From Rhodospirillales bacterium Ga0074136 (lineage in GTDB: Bacteria > Pseudomonadota > Alphaproteobacteria > Acetobacterales > Acetobacteraceae), in the NCBI GenBank assembly GCA_001464375.1, contig LNEW01000090.1:1-58120 (forward strand): a stretch of DNA of 58,120 bases, given 5' to 3'. Of the stretch, positions 54,083 through 58,120 are shown one piece after another. Numbering within the stretch: position 1 is the stretch's first letter; each line of letters begins with the position of its first letter. The notes below the pieces were generated by a model, which saw nothing but the letters and a program-made list of their open reading frames with translations, made no database searches and was not told the origin of the DNA. The translations under genes were made by a program, and so were the position numbers.

Positions 54083-54909
54083 GCCAGGAACCCCGCCACC
54101 AGCGCGATCTGCGCCTGGTCGATCAGCGCGGGGGCATGGCCTGCCCGCGCGATCTCCGCGAGTTCCACATTGGGCCGCGCGGCCATCTCGGCCGCCGTGT
54201 CCGGCGTCAGGATGTCGCTCTCGGCCCCGCGGATCAGCAGCACCGGCAGCCGCACCGCCGACCACAGCGCCTTCATGTCGAGCGCCTGCGCTTCCTGCGC
54301 CACGATCGGCCGCGCGATCGCCGGGTCGTAGTGCATCGCCACGCCGCCATCGGAACGCCGTGCGGAGGTTTCGGCCAGGTGCTGCCACTGCGCGTCGGTC
54401 AGCGGCCCGAAGGGTGCGTGCACCAGGCGCAGATGCGCCTCCAGCGCCGCGAGGTCGGCGAAGACCGGCTCCTGCCCCATGTAGTCGCGGATGCGCGCCA
54501 TCGCTTCCTGCGGGACGAAGGCGCCGATGTCGTTCAGTACCAGGCGGCGGATCGGCTGGCCGGGCGTGGCCGCGATCGCCATGCCGCAGATCCCGCCCAG
54601 CGACGTGCCCACCCAATCCACCGGCGCGTCGATCCGTGCGAGCAGGTGCGACAGCGCGGCGATATAGACCGGCGGCTGGTACAGCATCGGGTCCGGCAGC
54701 CAGTCGGACGCGCCGCGTCCGGGCAGGTCGGGGCAGATCACCCGCCGCCCCGCCGCGCCCAGCGCCTGCGCCAGCGCATCGAAGTCGCGCCCGTTGCGCG
54801 TCAGGCCATGCACGCACACCACCGGCGCGCCATCGGCCGGGCCCCATTCCCACCACCGCAGGGTGAAGAACCCGGCGGGCGAGAGCCAACGAACCGCGCC
54901 TTCGCGCAT
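54076..54909 (-). CDS. alpha/beta hydrolase
   Basis: 277 residues from the second of two adjacent starts (ATG 54909, with GAGGAG 6 bases upstream; GTG 54912 also possible). VVCVHGLTRNGRDFDALAQA is the oxyanion-loop region, RVICPDLPGRGASDWLPDPM follows, and VDWVGTSLGGICGMAIAATP contains the nucleophile elbow G-T-S-L-G. LLIRGAESDILTPDTAAEMA gives the Asp and RAGHAPALIDQ the His of the triad. Located 28 bases after the frameshifted CoA-transferase gene and may be in its transcript. Confidence 0.92.
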   Translation of the reverse strand: MREGAVRWLSPAGFFTLRWWEWGPADGAPVVCVHGLTRNGRDFDALAQALGAAGRRVICPDLPGRGASDWLPDPMLYQPPVYIAALSHLLARIDAPVDWVGTSLGGICGMAIAATPGQPIRRLVLNDIGAFVPQEAMARIRDYMGQEPVFADLAALEAHLRLVHAPFGPLTDAQWQHLAETSARRSDGGVAMHYDPAIARPIVAQEAQALDMKALWSAVRLPVLLIRGAESDILTPDTAAEMAARPNVELAEIARAGHAPALIDQAQIALVAGFLAQ

Positions 54910-54937
54910 CACATGCTCCTCACGCGGCCCTGGCCGG

Positions 54938-56124
54938 CTACAGGATCGCCTTGGCGCGGAGGGCGGCGATCTCCTCGGCGGTCATGCCGAGCAGGCCGGA
55001 CAGCACCTCCTCCGTGTGTTCGCCCAGCACCGGCGGGGCGCTGCGGTAGGTGGGCGGCGTCGCGCTGAGTTTCACCGGGTTGGCGATGACCTTCACGGTG
55101 GCGCCAGCGTCATCTCGCGCGCTTGCACATGCGGGTCGGCGAACACGTCGGCCAGCGTGTTGATCGGGCCGCAGCCGATCTTCTCCGCCTCCAGCGCCGC
55201 CACCCATTCGGTGGTGGTGCGGGACTTCATCACCGGCGTGAGGGTGGCGGTCACGAGGTCGCGGTTGGCCACGCGCTTCGGGTTGGTGGCGAAGCGTTCA
55301 TCGGCCAGCAGGTGCTCCTGCCCGAAGGCCTTGCAGAACCGCTCGAAGGTCGGGTCGTTGCCGACGGCGAGGATGATGTAGCCATCCTTGGTCGGAAATT
55401 CCTGATAGGGGCTGATGTTGGGGTGCTGGTTGCCCAGCCGCGCCGGGTTCTCGCCCGTGCTCAGGTAGTTCATGCCCTGGTTCGCGAGCCAGGCGACATG
55501 CGTGTCCAGCATGCCGATGTCGATCTGCTGCCCCTGCCCCGTCGCGGTGCGGTGGTTCAGCGCAGCCAGGATGCCGATGCAGCCATACAGCCCCGCGAAC
55601 AGGTCGGCGACCGGCACGCCGACCTTCTGCGGGCTGCCATTGGGTTCGCCGGTCAGCGACATCACGCCGCCCATCGCCTGAATCAGCGCGTCGTAGCCCG
55701 GGCGCGGTGCATAGGGGCCGGTCTGGCCGAAGCCGGTGATCGAGCAGTAGATCAGCCGCGGGTACTTCTTCGAAAGCTGCTCCCAGCCCAGGCCGTACTT
55801 CGCCAGCGCGCCGACCTTGAAGTTCTCGACCAGGATGTCGGAGGTCTCGAGCAGGCGGTGCAGGATCGCCTGCGCCTCCGGCTTCGCCATGTCGAGCGTG
55901 ACCGACTTCTTGTTGCGGTTCACGCCGAGGAAATAGGCGCTCTCCTTCGTCTCGGGCCAGAACGGGGGGGCGAAGCCGCGGGTGTCGTCGCCGGCCTCGG
56001 GGCGCTCGATCTTGATCACCTCGGCGCCCAGGTCGCCCAGCATCTGCGTGCAGGTCGGGCCGGCGAGGACGCGGGTGAGGTCGAGGACGCGGAGGCCCGA
56101 GAGCGGGCCGGCGGACGTGGACAT
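54938..56124 (-). pseudogene. CaiB/BaiF family CoA-transferase gene with a frameshift near its 3-prime end
   Basis: The main frame gives about 343 residues: LSGLRVLDLTRVLAGPTCTQ, MLGDLGAEVIKIERPEAGDD, GVNRNKKSVTLDMAKPEAQA, ILVENFKVGALAKYGLGWEQ (then R-L-I-Y-C-S-I-T-G-F-G-Q-T-G) and PNISPYQEFPTKDGYIILAV, all class III CoA-transferase. It ends EMTLAPP then stop at 55093, while the expected tail (TVKVIANPVKLSATPPTYRS to GLLGMTAEEIAALRAKAIL) continues in another frame to 54938. One extra or two missing bases at about 55093-55105 explain it. The catalytic Asp region is intact, so only the last 55 residues are lost, or it is a sequence error. Confidence 0.85.
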
Positions 56125-56337
56125 GAGGCAACTCCGGGAACAGGTCTCGGGCGGCAGGCTTAGTCGCGGGCCTGCGCTGCGGCAACCCGTGGCCACGCGT
56201 GCCCTGCCGGCAGGACACCGGGACCTCGGCGTCGAAACGGATCGGCCGCCCCCGGGGGATGGCATGCCAGCCCGGTTCCCTCCGTGCCCGCCTGGGTCTA
56301 TTGCTCCCCGGGAAAACGAGACCGCGAGGATCGCCCC

Positions 56338-57849
56338 ATGCTCGACCGCCCGCACCCGACACCCGCCGCACCCTCCACCGATCCCTTCGCCCTCGCGAAG
56401 GCGCTGTCCGGCGTTCATTTCATTGGCGGTGCCTATGTCCCGGCGCGCGCGGGCAAGACCTTCGCGGTGGTGAACCCGGCGACCGGTGCCGAGGTCGCGC
56501 GCGCGGCGGAAGGCGACGCCGCGGATGTGGATGCCGCCGTGCAGAACGCAGCGCAGGCGCAGAAGGACTGGGCGAAGGTTCCGGCGCGCAAGCGCGGCGC
56601 CCTGGTGCACCAATGCGCGCAGTTGCTGAAGGAGCATGTCGACGAACTCGGCCGCCTGATCGCGCTCGAGACCGGCAAGGCGCTGCGCACCGAATCCCGC
56701 GTCGAGGCCGGCGTCGTCGCCGACGTCTTCGAATTCTTCGGCGGCCTCGGTTCCGAACTGAAGGGCGAGAGCGTGCCCTTCGCCCCCAACGTGCTGTCCG
56801 TGACCGTGCGCGAACCGCTCGGCGTGGTCGGCGCGATCATCCCGTGGAACGTGCCGATGCTGCTGATGGCGCTGAAGGTCGCGCCCGCGCTGGTCGCCGG
56901 CAATGCCGTGGTGGTGAAGTCGGCCGAGGAAGCCCCGCTCGCGGTGCTGCGCATCTGCGAGATCATGAACCGCATCCTGCCGCCCGGCGTGTTCAACATG
57001 GTGTCGGGTTTCGGCCCCGAATGCGGCGCGCCGCTGGTGGCGCATCCGCTGGTGCGCAAGGTGACCTTCACCGGCTCCGTCGAGACCGGCAAGATCGTCG
57101 CCCGCGCCGCGGCCGAGAAGCTGATCCCGGTCACGCTGGAGCTCGGCGGCAAGTCGCCGATGATCGTCTTCGCCGATTGCGACTTCGACAAGACCGTCTC
57201 CGGCGCGCTGACCTCGATGCGCTTCACCCGCCAGGGGCAGTCCTGCACGGCCGCCAGCCGCATCTATGTCGAGCGCCCGATCTTCGATCGCTTCGTGAAG
57301 GCGATGACCGATGCGGTGAACGCCATGGTGATGGGCGACCCGCTCGATGAGAAGACCGACATCGGCACCATTGTCTCCGAAGGCCAGTTGGAGAAGGTGC
57401 GCGGCTTCATCGCCGAGGGCACCGCAACACCCGGCGCCACCGCCCATGTCTGCTCCGCCATGCCGACCGATCCCGCGCTGAAGAAGGGCCTGTTCATCCA
57501 GCCGGTGATCTTCACCGGCCTCACGCGCGACAGCCGCCTGGTGCGCGAGGAGATCTTCGGGCCCGTGACGGTCATGCAGCCCTTCGACGACCCCGAGGGC
57601 GTGCTGGCCGAGGCGAATGATTCCGAATACGGCCTCGCGGCATCGCTGTGGACGAACAATCTGAAGGTGGGCCTCGACCTCGCGCACCGGCTGGAAGCGG
57701 GGCTGGTGCAGATCAACCAGAACCTGGTGGTGCAGGCGAACCTATCCTATGGCGGCGTGAAGTCCTCCGGCCTCGGCAAGGAAGCGTCGCTGGAAGCCAT
57801 GCTCGAGCACTTCACGCACAAGAAGACGATCATGGTGAACATGGCGTGA
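56338..57849 (+). CDS. NAD(P)-dependent aldehyde dehydrogenase
   Basis: 503 residues from the ATG after GCGAGGATCGCCCC. VNPATGAEVARAAEGDAADV, VREPLGVVGAIIPWNVPMLL, KVTFTGSVETGKIVARAAA (cofactor loop), VTLELGGKSPMIVFADCDFD with the general-base Glu at 268, RQGQSCTAASRIYVE with the nucleophile Cys at 303, and LVREEIFGPVTVMQPFDDPE are the ALDH landmarks. Divergent from the CoA-transferase gene across 213 bases. Possibly linked to acyl-CoA catabolism; the aldehyde is unknown. Confidence 0.95.
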   Translation: MLDRPHPTPAAPSTDPFALAKALSGVHFIGGAYVPARAGKTFAVVNPATGAEVARAAEGDAADVDAAVQNAAQAQKDWAKVPARKRGALVHQCAQLLKEHVDELGRLIALETGKALRTESRVEAGVVADVFEFFGGLGSELKGESVPFAPNVLSVTVREPLGVVGAIIPWNVPMLLMALKVAPALVAGNAVVVKSAEEAPLAVLRICEIMNRILPPGVFNMVSGFGPECGAPLVAHPLVRKVTFTGSVETGKIVARAAAEKLIPVTLELGGKSPMIVFADCDFDKTVSGALTSMRFTRQGQSCTAASRIYVERPIFDRFVKAMTDAVNAMVMGDPLDEKTDIGTIVSEGQLEKVRGFIAEGTATPGATAHVCSAMPTDPALKKGLFIQPVIFTGLTRDSRLVREEIFGPVTVMQPFDDPEGVLAEANDSEYGLAASLWTNNLKVGLDLAHRLEAGLVQINQNLVVQANLSYGGVKSSGLGKEASLEAMLEHFTHKKTIMVNMA

Positions 57850-58120
57850 TGCGCCTGCACCTCGCACCGCTGCGCCGCACGGCAATGCTCGCCGTGCTGC
57901 TCGCCGGCTGTGCCGCCGACCCCCCGCCGCCGGACGCCGCACCCCCCGCGCCACCCCCGCCCGTCGGCTGGCAGGCCATCCCGTCGCTCAACACGACGGG
58001 CGACATCGTCAGCGGCTATGTGCAGACGCGCGGCCTGGTTTCTACCGGGCGCGTCCGCCGCGCCTGGATCCTGCTGAACCTGCGCGAATCCATCCCCATC
58101 CCCGAGACCGGCGGCCGCGC
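57849..58120 (+). CDS. lipoprotein of unknown function (partial)
   Basis: Ninety codons before the right edge. The ATG shares one base with the aldehyde dehydrogenase stop (TGATG). MRLHLAPLRRTAMLAVLLAG ends in a lipobox (L-A-G-C), followed by a Pro/Ala-rich linker and VGWQAIPSLNTTGDIVSGYV. The C-terminus lies beyond the window. No family recognised. Confidence 0.65.
   Translation, partial: MRLHLAPLRRTAMLAVLLAGCAADPPPPDAAPPAPPPPVGWQAIPSLNTTGDIVSGYVQTRGLVSTGRVRRAWILLNLRESIPIPETGGR

Overview
The window is GC-rich (about 70 percent by eye) and densely coded. It looks like a chromosomal segment of an alphaproteobacterium, probably an Acetobacteraceae member close to Roseomonas. This is inferred from the rpmF-plsX-fabH-ihfA-merR order, the rpiB-glyA-nrdR-rib-nusB-thiL order, a non-zinc-type HemB, a TTT solute receptor, orphan family-5 binding proteins, and many GTG/TTG starts with four-base stop/start overlaps.

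Layout. 1-2515 (minus) is a small catabolic cluster: HpcH/HpaI-type lyase (cut by the window edge), PuuE-like deacetylase, a C-terminal remnant of a hydratase/FAH protein, and a TTT receptor. 2577-13824 (minus) is a complete compact Tad/Flp pilus operon, from flp pilin through tadV, cpaB, cpaC, a short CpaD-like lipoprotein, cpaE, tadA, tadB, tadC, tadD and two TadE-like pseudopilins to a vWA TadG. 14002-18410 holds a nucleoside hydrolase and an M20 amidohydrolase (minus), divergent from a phosphoribosyltransferase and an oligopeptide-type binding protein (plus). 18433-25317 holds a SOUL haem-binding lipoprotein and a probable sulfite:quinone oxidoreductase soeABC followed by an orphan binding protein. 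25343-31007 holds a TTG-start conserved hypothetical, tRNA-Pro(GGG), a frameshifted MerR gene, ihfA, fabH, plsX, rpmF, a DUF177 protein, a ubiquinol-cytochrome c chaperone and divergent bamE. 31020-32219 is an MFS transporter. 32442-40212 (minus) is a long housekeeping run: rpiB-glyA-nrdR-zinc peptidase-ribD-ribE-ribBX-ribH-nusB-thiL.

40213-44430 changes abruptly to AT-richer DNA and carries a GT90-type glycosyltransferase, an FkbM methyltransferase, a Stf0-type sulfotransferase and a GT61 glycosyltransferase. This looks like a transferred surface-glycan decoration island. It abuts a GC-rich glycan operon at 44430-48261: a coiled-coil/beta protein, a GT2, and a GT4 with a long unrecognised C-terminal half. 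After that come metY-hemB-orf (plus), a type II sulfide:quinone oxidoreductase with a DUF5368-like membrane partner (minus) behind what looks like an FNR/FixK-type promoter, an SDR, an alpha/beta hydrolase, a frameshifted CoA-transferase, an aldehyde dehydrogenase and the start of a lipoprotein.

How the parts fit. SQR, SoeABC and MetY suggest handling of reduced sulfur: sulfide is oxidised at the quinone pool, sulfite is oxidised in the cytoplasm, and sulfide is assimilated. The Tad pilus and the two adjoining glycan clusters point to surface attachment and a decorated, possibly sulfated polysaccharide. The most interesting items are the glycan island and its junction with rpiB, the predicted class II FNR-type promoter of sqr, the riboflavin fusion enzyme without its zinc cysteines, and two genes interrupted by frameshifts. 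All family names come from reading sequence motifs; no database search was run.
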